A DNA stretch of 6,271 nucleotides from the NCBI GenBank assembly GCA_946543095.1, contig CAMNLO010000098.1, forward strand, positions 1-6,271. The letters run 5' to 3'. The notes beneath the pieces were generated by a model. That model saw only the letters and a list, made by a program, of their open reading frames with translations, was not told the origin of the DNA and made no database searches. The translations under genes were made by a program, and so were the position numbers. Origin of the DNA: an uncultured bacterium. GTDB lineage: Bacteria > Bacillota > Clostridia > Lachnospirales > Lachnospiraceae. Shown piece by piece: positions 1 through 6,158 of this stretch (position 1 is its first letter; every line of letters begins with the position of its first letter).

Positions 1-21
1 CATGCGATCCCCCGGAGGGGC

Positions 22-54
22 TAAGGAAATGCTGAATTATTCAGCATTTCCTTA
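22..54. repeat. 15-bp perfect inverted repeat (hairpin) upstream of the operon
   Basis: Bases 22-36 are the exact reverse complement of 40-54, leaving a 3-base loop (TTA). In RNA this gives a very stable hairpin from either strand. There is no run of T after either arm, apart from the short TTTCC/TT in the 3' arm itself, so it is a weak candidate for a Rho-independent terminator of a gene to the left. It could equally be a dispersed small palindrome or an operator. The pairing is seen directly; the role is inferred. Confidence 0.7.
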
Positions 55-96
55 ACAGTATGAGTGAAGCGTAAAAGAAAACACGGAAGCGGCTGC

Positions 97-101
97 GGAG
101 G
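97..101 (+). promoter_or_regulatory. Ribosome binding site that fixes the start of the 671-aa gene
   Basis: GGAGG ends four bases before the ATG at 106. The reading frame is open back to a GTG at 64, but no comparable purine-rich site stands before that GTG, and the extra 14 residues are an Arg/Lys/Gly-rich run (KRKRKHGSGCGG) typical of a translated ribosome-site region. The ATG at 106 is therefore preferred. The spacing is somewhat short but usable. Confidence 0.7.
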
Positions 102-105
102 AACG

Positions 106-2121
106 ATGGAGACAGGAAAAAGCATAACAAAGGAAACAGGCGCACAGCCTCTCAATGATGTAAAAGAAAGGGAACAGCAGCTTCCCCATACGCAGGAGGA
201 GCTGACCGGCCGCGAGGCCCTGCGGGAGAGACCCTTACAGGAAATGCCCCGGCAGGAAATGCGCAGTCTGGGAAATTTTCTGACGAGAAAGCAGACGATG
301 GGGGAGGGCTACGAATGGCTTTTTGAACAGCGCATCCCCAAGCAGGAGGCCAACGCCCAGATCAGCCGCTTCTATATGGATGCCTACGGGAAAAAGCTGG
401 GCAGGATCGAACGGCATAAGATCCGCAAGCGGATCGAAAAGGATAGGGGAAAGTATCGGGAAAGAACTGCGGTGGTGGAGGGCTTTTTCAGGCAGGCCAA
501 TGAATGGGACCAGGATTTTCAGGATCCGAAATACACGAATCTGAGGAATCCCTGGTCCTATCTGGGAATGCTGGAAAACCGGGAAGACCGGATAGAGCTG
601 ATGAACGGCTTCGCGGATGGGAATTCGGCTCAGATCCGCTCCTCCTGCAGAAAGCTCTTTGACCGGTTCGAAGCCCTGGATATGAACCGCTTCACCTATC
701 GGAATAAGGACGAGCTCTATGCCCGTTATCAGGAAAACATGAAGGCCGTCCGGGCAGGAATGAACCTTCGCTGGGCCATCACTGCCTACAGACAAAACGG
801 CGGCTTTTTAGACCATGAGGAATACCTGCGCTTAATGGCCATCGCGGATATGATGGAGACTCTGCAGAAGCTGTATGAGGGGCTGGAGATCGTGGACGGG
901 AATCCCGCCAGCTTTCTGGTCACGGAAGAGACCTTAAACGCCATGACAGTAGAGCAGCTCAGGCAAAAGGAAATGGAAATGGCTGAGCGTGCCATGAGTT
1001 TTCCGAAAGAAAGCCCTGAGCACAGAAGGCTCAAGCAGCTGTCCGCATTTTATCAGAAGGCCCATATGGCAGCGGAATTCAGGCAGTCGGAGCAGGTCCC
1101 CGGGAAGGACGAATATCTGACCGAGGGAAGATCGGGCGCGGAATGCTTCGAGAGCATCCTGAGACAGCGCCGCAAACAGGAAGCAGATGGCTGGGCGGAG
1201 AGCAGGAAGAAATATCTGGAGGAGAAACAATCCATCGATGATCTTGTGGGACCGAAGGGATTTCTGGCGGATCAGGAGAAGAAGCCGAAATTTGACGGTG
1301 ATCATCTCTGGTCCGGAGTGAAGGATGGAGAGACCCTGCCGGACACCACCATCGAGCTCTACTATATGATGTCCAGGGACAAGACCCTGGATGTGATCGC
1401 CTATGAATCCACGGAGGAGGAATTCGTGGAGGAATACAGGTCTGCGGAAAGATCCATCATCAGGCGCTGTGAGAGCGGGAGGGAGATCCCCACCTGGGGA
1501 GGCACTCTGATGGATATGTGCCATGGGTTTTTAGCTCAGTTTCAGTACTGGGAGAAATTCCCCAGATATCAGCAGTTTAACGGACTGGATCCCGGAAATC
1601 CGGGTTTCGGGAAATGCCTGGCTCTCCATGAACATTTTGTCAGGCTGGCAAAGGACATTCAGAGGGCAGCCGAAGCCAATGAAGAGGCAGCGGATTTTTG
1701 CATGAAGTATCTGGCGGAGGATAAAAAGCTTTTAAAAAGGGTGTTTGCCTATCTGGACCGGTTTGAGACCCTTGCAGCCCCCACGCTTTTGATGATGAAC
1801 TCTGGGGATGAGGAAAGCTTCCGGAAGACCGTCTCCGGTGTGAAGGACGGACAAAACGACAACGAGGTGGATGCCTTTAACGGACAGTATCTGTTCTTCA
1901 CCTCCATGACCGCATCGGAAAGCGTAAACGCAGGCCCCTCCGGTGATAAGAAGCAATGGATCCTTCCAATGGCCTCGGAGGAGGCAAAGGAGTATTACCG
2001 CATGCATAAAGCCTCCCTGGGAGAGACGGATATGACTGCATTTTTCTCAGAGGAATGGATGCAGGAGCTCAATACGGATGAGATCAGATTCGGGAAAAAG
2101 ACCTACAGGATCGAGGGGTAA
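106..2121 (+). CDS. Hypothetical 671-aa soluble, charged, helix-rich protein
   Basis: I do not recognise this protein. Starting at the ATG at 106 it has 671 residues. Residues 1-55 are polar and Gln/Glu-rich, probably disordered, with a small PLQEM/PRQEM repetition. Residues 60-330 are dense in Arg, Lys and Glu and look mostly alpha-helical, with aromatic-rich patches such as NPWSYLGML (148-156). Residues 330-410 are a hydrophilic linker-like stretch (VPGKDEYLTEGRSG, GVKDGETLPD). Residues 415-671 are again helical with scattered Trp, Phe and Tyr (WGG at 464-466, QYWEKF at 480-485). There is no signal peptide, no hydrophobic segment long enough for a membrane helix, and no nucleotide-binding loop or metal-cluster motif that I can see, so it is probably cytoplasmic. 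The stop lies six bases before the GNAT gene, whose ribosome site (GAGGGG, 2113-2118) sits in the last codons of this gene. The two are therefore almost certainly co-transcribed. It may be a substrate or partner of the acetyltransferase, which is inference only. Confidence 0.85.
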   Translation: METGKSITKETGAQPLNDVKEREQQLPHTQEELTGREALRERPLQEMPRQEMRSLGNFLTRKQTMGEGYEWLFEQRIPKQEANAQISRFYMDAYGKKLGRIERHKIRKRIEKDRGKYRERTAVVEGFFRQANEWDQDFQDPKYTNLRNPWSYLGMLENREDRIELMNGFADGNSAQIRSSCRKLFDRFEALDMNRFTYRNKDELYARYQENMKAVRAGMNLRWAITAYRQNGGFLDHEEYLRLMAIADMMETLQKLYEGLEIVDGNPASFLVTEETLNAMTVEQLRQKEMEMAERAMSFPKESPEHRRLKQLSAFYQKAHMAAEFRQSEQVPGKDEYLTEGRSGAECFESILRQRRKQEADGWAESRKKYLEEKQSIDDLVGPKGFLADQEKKPKFDGDHLWSGVKDGETLPDTTIELYYMMSRDKTLDVIAYESTEEEFVEEYRSAERSIIRRCESGREIPTWGGTLMDMCHGFLAQFQYWEKFPRYQQFNGLDPGNPGFGKCLALHEHFVRLAKDIQRAAEANEEAADFCMKYLAEDKKLLKRVFAYLDRFETLAAPTLLMMNSGDEESFRKTVSGVKDGQNDNEVDAFNGQYLFFTSMTASESVNAGPSGDKKQWILPMASEEAKEYYRMHKASLGETDMTAFFSEEWMQELNTDEIRFGKKTYRIEG

Positions 2122-2127
2122 CAAAGG

Positions 2128-3423
2128 ATGAGAGAATTTACGGGGATCGGACCGGACAACTGTCAGTATTTCGCGGAGCTGTTATCCGGTGTTTCTATCA
2201 GTGAAAGCCCCCTGGCGTTAGGGGTCATGGAGGACGGCGTTCCCGCTGCTGCCATGGCTGCCGTGCTGGAGGACGGGGTCGCCTCTGTGATCAGCTTTGA
2301 GGTGGCGGAGGAATTCCGCAGACGGGGCATCGGCAGCGAGCTGATGCTGCGGTTTCTTGACATTGCACAGGAGAGCGGCGCAGAGGGAGTCCTTATGGTG
2401 TTTCATAAGGACCTTTCCGGGATGGAGCCCTTTCTGGATCAGTTCGGGTTCATAACAGAGGATGGAGAGGCCCAATACTTCGTAGAACTGAAGGCCCTGT
2501 TATCCTCCCACCGGGTGTTAAAGACTTTGGAGCGATCCGAAAGCGGAGACTGCAAAAGCCTTGGGGAGCTGAATAAGGAAGAGGAGAACCGGGTCTTTTC
2601 ACTGCTCCGGGAATCCGGCTATTCCCTGCAGGATTACGCGGATCTTGGAGGCGACAGAAAGGCGTCCTGCATCGTCATAAAAGAAGGCAGGGCAGAGGGA
2701 CTGCTTCTGGCAGGCCAGATGGGCAGGACTCTCCATGTGTACCTTCTGTATGACCGGGAGGGCGCATCGATAGACACGCCCATGGTCCTTCTCTCCCATA
2801 TGCTGAAGGCTGTGAAAGACCGGGAGAGCCTGACTCAGATCAGCTTTACGGCCGCAAAGGAGAGTGTGCTCTCTTTGGTCACAAGCCTCCTGGAGGATCC
2901 ACGGCAGCTCACAAAGCAGACGGAAGTAAGATCCGCTGTCCTTCCTCTTGGCACAGAAAAAGAGGGATGCTTCCGGGAATACTGCACGGATCTGCAATCC
3001 ATCACAAAGCGCCCGAACTATCTTAAACTGAAAGACTCGGAGCTGAAGTCCAGACCCCTTTCTTCCCTGCGCTCCGGGGAGCTGAGGATCCTGGAGGATT
3101 ATATCAGGCGGCACATTCATTTCGGAAGAGGAGCCTCCCTTCCTGACTACGACAAAAACAGCAGCGCCGTGATCATCCGGGACGGGCAGCCGGAGAGCTT
3201 CCTGATGATCCGGCTTACGCCCTACGGGAAGATCCGGCTGGAGTATCTGTTCTTAAAGGCCGGGCAGAATAATGATTTCTTTGATCTGCTGGTCTTTTCC
3301 ATGAAGCAGCTGGAGAAAGAATACCCGCCGGAAACCCCCGTGAGCTTTGTCTGCCGCAGGGAAGCGGGGGCAAGGCTGGTGGAGCACTTCTTCCCGGAAC
3401 TGAGCTATCGGATGGTGGAGTGA
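2128..3423 (+). CDS. GNAT-family N-acetyltransferase with two extra degenerate GNAT-like modules
   Basis: 431 residues. Residues 1-125 match the GNAT fold, which moves an acetyl group from acetyl-CoA to an amine. A beta strand ISFEVAEEF is followed by the pyrophosphate-binding loop R64-R-R-G67-I-G69, then a helix (70-81), a strand GVLMVFHKD (87-95) and the MEPFLDQFGF helix (99-108) typical of motif B. Residues 178-258 and 345-424 repeat the same order: strand-EG/DG turn-strand, strand, helix, strand, helix. Their openings CIVIKEG and AVIIRDG resemble LGVMEDG in the first module. Neither later module has an RxxGxG loop, so they are likely non-catalytic. Translation uses the GAGGGG site at 2113-2118, nine bases before the ATG. 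The gene is second in the operon with the 671-aa protein and ends at the convergent hairpins. The substrate is unknown. The N-terminal GNAT call is strong; the triple architecture is my alignment by eye. Confidence 0.85.
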   Translation: MREFTGIGPDNCQYFAELLSGVSISESPLALGVMEDGVPAAAMAAVLEDGVASVISFEVAEEFRRRGIGSELMLRFLDIAQESGAEGVLMVFHKDLSGMEPFLDQFGFITEDGEAQYFVELKALLSSHRVLKTLERSESGDCKSLGELNKEEENRVFSLLRESGYSLQDYADLGGDRKASCIVIKEGRAEGLLLAGQMGRTLHVYLLYDREGASIDTPMVLLSHMLKAVKDRESLTQISFTAAKESVLSLVTSLLEDPRQLTKQTEVRSAVLPLGTEKEGCFREYCTDLQSITKRPNYLKLKDSELKSRPLSSLRSGELRILEDYIRRHIHFGRGASLPDYDKNSSAVIIRDGQPESFLMIRLTPYGKIRLEYLFLKAGQNNDFFDLLVFSMKQLEKEYPPETPVSFVCRREAGARLVEHFFPELSYRMVE

Positions 3424-3444
3424 AAAAACGGTGCCGAAGCATCG
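3423..3444 (-). terminator. Possible - strand terminator with UUCG loop
   Basis: On the - strand CGATGC, loop TTCG, GCACCG forms a 6-bp stem with one A-C mismatch and a C(UUCG)G tetraloop, followed at once by six T (3428-3423). This has the layout of an intrinsic terminator for the mutS2-like transcript, about 100 bases past its stop codon. The T run overlaps the final base of the convergent GNAT gene. The stem is short and imperfect, so efficiency is uncertain. Confidence 0.5.
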
Positions 3445-3457
3445 CCAATTCTTTGCA

Positions 3458-3494
3458 GGACAGGGCCGGATCTGAAATCCGGCCCGTTCTGTCC
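3458..3494. terminator. Long hairpin between convergent genes, possible bidirectional terminator
   Basis: GGGCCGGAT (3463-3471) pairs perfectly with ATCCGGCCC (3477-3485) across a 5-base loop. An outer arm, GGACAG (3458-3463) with CTGTCC (3489-3494), extends it around a small bulge. It lies 35 bases after the GNAT stop and about 48 bases after the mutS2-like stop, the usual place for a shared terminator. Neither side carries a clear T run, so it may act by RNA stabilisation or together with the neighbouring UUCG hairpin. Confidence 0.5.
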
Positions 3495-3542
3495 CGAAGC
3501 GGACAGCATTCGCCGTCCGTTCCGAAATGAAGATCGGAGTGA

Positions 3543-5462
3543 TCACTTACGGGGCTCCTTTTCCGGTTCGGTCCGGATCACCTCCTCCGTGTACTTTCTC
3601 CCCATGTCATGCCGTTTTTTGCGGTTTTCCGCAGTGTCAAAAATAATGGAAAAATCATAATCCTCGGGATAGAGCTCTGATGCTGAGACCCTGAGTTTTG
3701 CCCGTTTGTGATTGATGTAATACTTTTTCCCTGCCACCTGGACCCGCAGCATTCCCTCTTCATTCACCGGCTCGCATACGATGCCGGTCTTTTTTTCGGG
3801 GAACACGATGACGCTGTCCCCGATCCGGAATTTCTCTCCCAGGGAAGAATCGGTGTGGGGCTTTTTTACCTTTGTCAGCTTCGGCGCTGCTGTCCTGACA
3901 GCCTTGCTGTTTCCTCTGAAGGCGTAAGCTGAAAGCCCTTCCTCCCCATAGGCGGCGCGGACAGCCCTTCGCAGCATTTCTTCAGGCATTCCCAGCTTGT
4001 CCGCGATATAGAAGGCGCAGCTTTCCCCGGCCTCCCCGATGAGCATCCTGTAGGTGGGCCTTAAGGTCTCCCTGTCAAAGGTCATCCTGGCGTTGATTAT
4101 GTGGGCGGTCTTTTCCGCGAATTCCTTCACCTCCGGGTAGTGGGTGGTGACCAGGAAGTTTGCTTTGGATTCCAAAAGCTCCTCCATTATGGCCACGGCG
4201 ATGCCCATGCCCTCCGCAGGGTCCGTGCCGCTTCCCAGCTCGTCCATGATGACAAAGCTGTCGGGATCCACCTGGGAGAGAATCCGGAGGACATTTTTAA
4301 TATGGGCGGAAAAGGTGCTCAGGTTTTCGCTCAGGTTCTGGCCGTCTCCGATGTCGCTGAGATACCGGCTGTTCATGCAGAGGTCTGCTTCCCTGCAGGG
4401 GACATGGAGCCCGCACTGGGCCATGTAGCAGTGTAACATCACTGTTTTAATGGCCACGGTCTTACCCCCGGTATTGGGCCCCGTGATGACGATGCCATAG
4501 ATCCCGTCTTCCCCCAGGGTAAAGTCCAGGGGAACGTTTACTGCTCGATCCATCAGAGGATGCCGTCCCTTCCGGATCCGGATCCTTCTTTCCGGATTGA
4601 TGTTCGGTTCTATACAATCCAGTTGCGCGCTAATCTTTCCCTTGGAGAAGATATAGTCCAGCTTTTCAATAAGCTTTATGTTCTCCTCCAGGGCAGGGAC
4701 GGCCTCCGCCACCATGGCGGAAAGGGTGTACAGGATCCGTGCCACCTCGTTTTCTTCCCGGATCCGCAGCAGGGAGAGCTCCTCGTAGCATTTCGCCACC
4801 GGGGCAGGCTCGATAAACAGCGTGCTGCCGGTCTGGGACTGATCGATAACGCTGCCGGAGATCTTCTGGCGCATTTCCCGCCTGACGGGGACGCAGACCC
4901 TGCCGTTTCGCAGAGTGTAATAGGCATCCGCCATGCAGTCCTTATGAGTCCGGATCACCTGCTCTGCCTTCTGTTTCATGAGATCCTCTGTCTTCAGGAT
5001 CAGGTTTCTCACCTCATACAGCTCTTTGGAAGCGCGATCGTTCACCTCTTCATTCAGGATCTTCTCATTGATGGCTTCCTGCAGTGCGGGAAGGGTGTCC
5101 AGGTTTTCGTCGTAAAAGGCAAGGGGATTGTCATAGGCCTTTCCGGCTTTTAAATAGCTGCGAAGCCGCTCCGTCATGACCAACATCCGCTCTGTCCTGG
5201 TGAGCTGGCAGGGGGAAAGGCAGTCCCCGCTGTCTGCGATCCGGATGATCTCCCTGACCTCGGCCAGGTTCGAGAACGGCGGATCCCCCAGCTTTTCCAG
5301 CATGCTCCGGGCATCCGTGGTGTCCCGGAGGGCCTTTCTCAGCTCTGCCTCCTTTAAGAAGGGAGCGGCGGCGAAGATCTGTTCCTTTGCCTTGTCTGTG
5401 GTGGCCAGTTCTGCCCATAGTGTCTTCACTTTATCAAATTCGATCTGTTGTTCTGTATTCAT
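3543..5462 (-). CDS. MutS2-family ATPase lacking coiled coil and Smr domain
   Basis: 639 residues. Residues 1-320 correspond to the MutS core and lever, with the MutS2-typical segment RNGRVCVPV (185-193) then GSVIDQSQTGSTLFIEP (203-219). The ABC-type ATPase follows: Walker A GPNTGGKT (328-335), DIGDGQNLSENLSTFSAHI (370-388) as the signature region, Walker B VIMDE (404-408) with GSGTDP after it, and the H-loop histidine H441 in TTHYPE. All catalytic residues are present. Ordinary MutS2 is about 780 residues, with a long coiled coil after the ATPase and an Smr nuclease domain at the end. Here a linker of about 45 residues leads to a KOW-like strand-rich domain (546-590), and a charged tail (595-639) replaces Smr. 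Known MutS2 proteins act on recombination intermediates or collided ribosomes; this form should bind and hydrolyse ATP but has no Smr nuclease. Start: ATG at 5462 with TGAGGT (5473-5468) five bases before it. The gene is monocistronic here, behind a structured leader. Confidence 0.92.
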   Translation of the reverse strand: MNTEQQIEFDKVKTLWAELATTDKAKEQIFAAAPFLKEAELRKALRDTTDARSMLEKLGDPPFSNLAEVREIIRIADSGDCLSPCQLTRTERMLVMTERLRSYLKAGKAYDNPLAFYDENLDTLPALQEAINEKILNEEVNDRASKELYEVRNLILKTEDLMKQKAEQVIRTHKDCMADAYYTLRNGRVCVPVRREMRQKISGSVIDQSQTGSTLFIEPAPVAKCYEELSLLRIREENEVARILYTLSAMVAEAVPALEENIKLIEKLDYIFSKGKISAQLDCIEPNINPERRIRIRKGRHPLMDRAVNVPLDFTLGEDGIYGIVITGPNTGGKTVAIKTVMLHCYMAQCGLHVPCREADLCMNSRYLSDIGDGQNLSENLSTFSAHIKNVLRILSQVDPDSFVIMDELGSGTDPAEGMGIAVAIMEELLESKANFLVTTHYPEVKEFAEKTAHIINARMTFDRETLRPTYRMLIGEAGESCAFYIADKLGMPEEMLRRAVRAAYGEEGLSAYAFRGNSKAVRTAAPKLTKVKKPHTDSSLGEKFRIGDSVIVFPEKKTGIVCEPVNEEGMLRVQVAGKKYYINHKRAKLRVSASELYPEDYDFSIIFDTAENRKKRHDMGRKYTEEVIRTEPEKEPRK

Positions 5463-5467
5463 GATTT

Positions 5468-5492
5468 ACCTCATATCGCGAGTAAAATGAGG
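5468..5492 (-). promoter_or_regulatory. mutS2-like ribosome binding site with an upstream complement that can mask it
   Basis: On the - strand the ribosome site ATGAGG (5474-5469), five bases before the ATG once its final T is counted, has an exact 6-base complement CCTCAT at 5492-5487 with a 12-base loop. If this hairpin forms, the ribosome site is hidden. The inverted repeat is seen directly; translational control is inference. Confidence 0.5.
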
Positions 5493-5500
5493 GGCTAATG

Positions 5501-5535
5501 GCACAGGTTTGCGGAGCTCGCAACACAAACCGTGC
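5501..5535 (-). promoter_or_regulatory. Post-terminator hairpin in the mutS2-like leader
   Basis: GCAC+GGTTTG (5501-5511, with A5505 bulged) pairs with CAAACC+GTGC (5526-5535), giving 10 bp. A further GCG/CGC pairing is possible around GAGCT in the loop. No T run follows in either direction, so it is not an intrinsic terminator. It sits between the leader terminator and the start codon and contains one of the repeated ACAAAC/GTTTGT elements of the leader, which suggests it belongs to the same regulatory fold. Confidence 0.5.
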
Positions 5536-5539
5536 GATA

Positions 5540-5579
5540 GAAAAGAAAAGACCATGATACCCTTTCGGATATCATGGTC
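5540..5579 (-). terminator. Strong intrinsic terminator, GAAA tetraloop, U-rich tail
   Basis: On the - strand GACCATGATATCC, loop GAAA, GGGTATCATGGTC forms a continuous 13-bp stem with a single U-G pair, capped by a GNRA tetraloop. It is followed by TTTTCTTTTC (5549-5540). On the + strand the same bases give a C-A mismatch and no T run, so the - orientation is clear. It ends about 80 bases before the mutS2-like ATG. It is either the 3' end of a small RNA or a conditional terminator (attenuator) for that gene. Confidence 0.85.
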
Positions 5580-5756
5580 ATTCTTATCACACATCAGCCT
5601 CCTGCCCGAAACAAACCGGCAGCAGGGTCTGGTCTATCCTGATGCTTCCACGATTCCTTATGAAGCGTAACAAACTAACCCGCAGGAGCTCTGCGGGATC
5701 CGCCGCCTTTGATCAAAGAAGCGGCACTGTATCAGTTTGTCAGTGGCTGCCCACCT
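5540..5756 (-). ncRNA. Structured leader or small RNA of unassigned class upstream of the mutS2-like gene
   Basis: The element runs from the predicted start near 5756 to the terminator tail, about 215 nt. Domain 1: ACAAACT (5740-5734) closes with AGTTTGT (5676-5670) around two hairpins. One is GCCGC/GCGGC (5702-5706 with 5721-5725), containing the palindrome CTTTGATCAAAG (5707-5718). The other is CCCGCAG/CTGCGGG (5679-5685 with 5691-5697). A competing CACTG/CAGTG helix (5725-5729 with 5741-5745) would break the closing stem. Domain 2: CATCAG/CTGATG (5592-5597 with 5639-5644) encloses CCTGC/GCAGG and CCG/CGG with an 8-base loop. The 13-bp terminator follows. No open frame of note is present. 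I compared it from memory with cobalamin, TPP, FMN, SAM, lysine, glycine, c-di-GMP and T-box consensus and found no full match. 6S-like or another stand-alone RNA remains possible. The structure is well supported; identity and function are unknown. Confidence 0.65.
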
Positions 5757-5761
5757 CGCTT

Positions 5762-5790
5762 AACATAAACGACCTCGTGAAAACTGTTAA
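5762..5790 (-). promoter_or_regulatory. Sigma-A type promoter for the structured RNA / mutS2-like gene
   Basis: On the - strand TTAACA (5790-5785, five of six to TTGACA), a spacer of exactly 17 bases, then TATGTT (5767-5762, four of six to TATAAT). Transcription should begin near A5756. The stretch upstream is very AT-rich and would favour polymerase binding. I see no comparable promoter between the leader terminator and the mutS2-like ATG. Confidence 0.6.
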
Positions 5791-5797
5791 AAAAATT

Positions 5798-5885
5798 TTC
5801 GAATGAAAAACCTTCTGAAAGAGTGTTCAAATGAAAAACTTTCTGAAAGAGGTTTTTCGAATGAAAATAATCTAAAAGAAAATTT
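5798..5885. repeat. Three tandem AT-rich repeats of 28-30 bp upstream of the leader promoter
   Basis: Units begin at 5798, 5826 and 5856, each with TTC(G/A)AATGAAAA. The first two continue with ACYTTCTGAAAGAG; the third is diverged (TAATCTAAAAGAA). Each unit carries small dyads: TTTTC-GAAT-GAAAA at 5796-5809 and 5854-5867, and CTTTC-T-GAAAG at 5839-5849. The array ends eight bases upstream of the -35 box of the - strand promoter. Regulator-binding or UP-element-like function is inferred. Confidence 0.75.
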
Positions 5886-6050
5886 TCATATATGATAGAG
5901 CGGCAGATCCGATTTGTCAATACGCACTGTCATATCCTCGAACTGCATACGCGGACGCAACCATATGTCCCTGCCGCTATACGCATGCTCCGCCATACCC
6001 GCGCCCACAACAGATCGCTCATAATCAGCACACCACCCGATCGCCGGCAT
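5886..6050 (-). CDS. Doubtful 54-residue ORF, possibly a gene remnant
   Basis: I do not recognise the product. Reading leftwards from the ATG at 6050 to the TGA at 5888-5886, the frame gives a balanced, protein-like composition (begins MPAIGWCADYERSVVGAG, ends DKSDLPLYHI). It is clearly more natural than the His/Arg/Thr-rich + strand frame opposite. The frame stays open for about 30 more codons upstream of the ATG without another good start. No convincing ribosome site precedes the ATG. The stretch is GC-rich like the real genes and unlike the AT-rich repeats it abuts. It may be a decayed gene fragment, a real small protein or chance. Confidence 0.25.
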   Translation of the reverse strand: MPAIGWCADYERSVVGAGMAEHAYSGRDIWLRPRMQFEDMTVRIDKSDLPLYHI

Positions 6051-6071
6051 GCCCGCACCGGAATCCGCTGA

Positions 6072-6129
6072 TCCCTGTTTTAATAAAACTGTGGAAAAAG
6101 CCCTGTCGAAATAATTTTTGAAAAATCCC
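6072..6129. other. AT-rich stretch with no identifiable gene
   Basis: This stretch separates the doubtful small ORF from the + strand promoter. I see only A/T runs and a short dyad, GTTTTA-A-TAAAAC (6077-6089), which is too weak to assign a role. Confidence 0.5.
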
Positions 6130-6158
6130 TTGACAAGCTAATAATAGTTAGCTATAAT
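6130..6158 (+). promoter_or_regulatory. Perfect-consensus housekeeping promoter
   Basis: TTGACA (6130-6135), a 17-base spacer, and TATAAT (6153-6158), a match to the sigma-A consensus at every position. Transcription should start near 6165 and run off the right end of the window. Such a strong promoter overlapped by palindromes is typical of a repressed gene. Confidence 0.92.

Noticed and set aside
64..105. In-frame GTG extending the first gene by 14 residues
   Set aside because: No ribosome site before it, while GGAGG stands just before the ATG at 106. The extra residues are the translation of the ribosome-site region.
235..3448. Several - strand ORFs of 60-196 codons opposite the operon
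   Set aside because: Shadows of two well-supported + strand genes, without ribosome sites or recognisable domains.
5590..5756. Cobalamin riboswitch (GCCACTG, and GGAAG...CAGGATA...ACC fragments on the - strand)
   Set aside because: The conserved GGTGAAATCC-type core before GCCACTG is absent, and the B12 box is too interrupted. The fragments look coincidental.
5540..5756. T-box leader
   Set aside because: No AGGGTGGNACCGCG-like T-box sequence or specifier loop, and the downstream gene is not an aminoacyl-tRNA synthetase or amino acid gene.
5798..5885. CRISPR array
   Set aside because: The similar units abut directly with no unique spacers and diverge in sequence, and no cas gene is present.
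5732..5920. 62-residue ORF on the - strand
   Set aside because: It is made largely of the tandem repeats and runs through the promoter. The Phe/Asn-rich composition is an artefact of the repeats.
5892..6071. 59-residue + strand ORF
   Set aside because: No ribosome site and an unnatural Arg/His/Thr-rich composition. It is probably the shadow of the opposite frame or chance.
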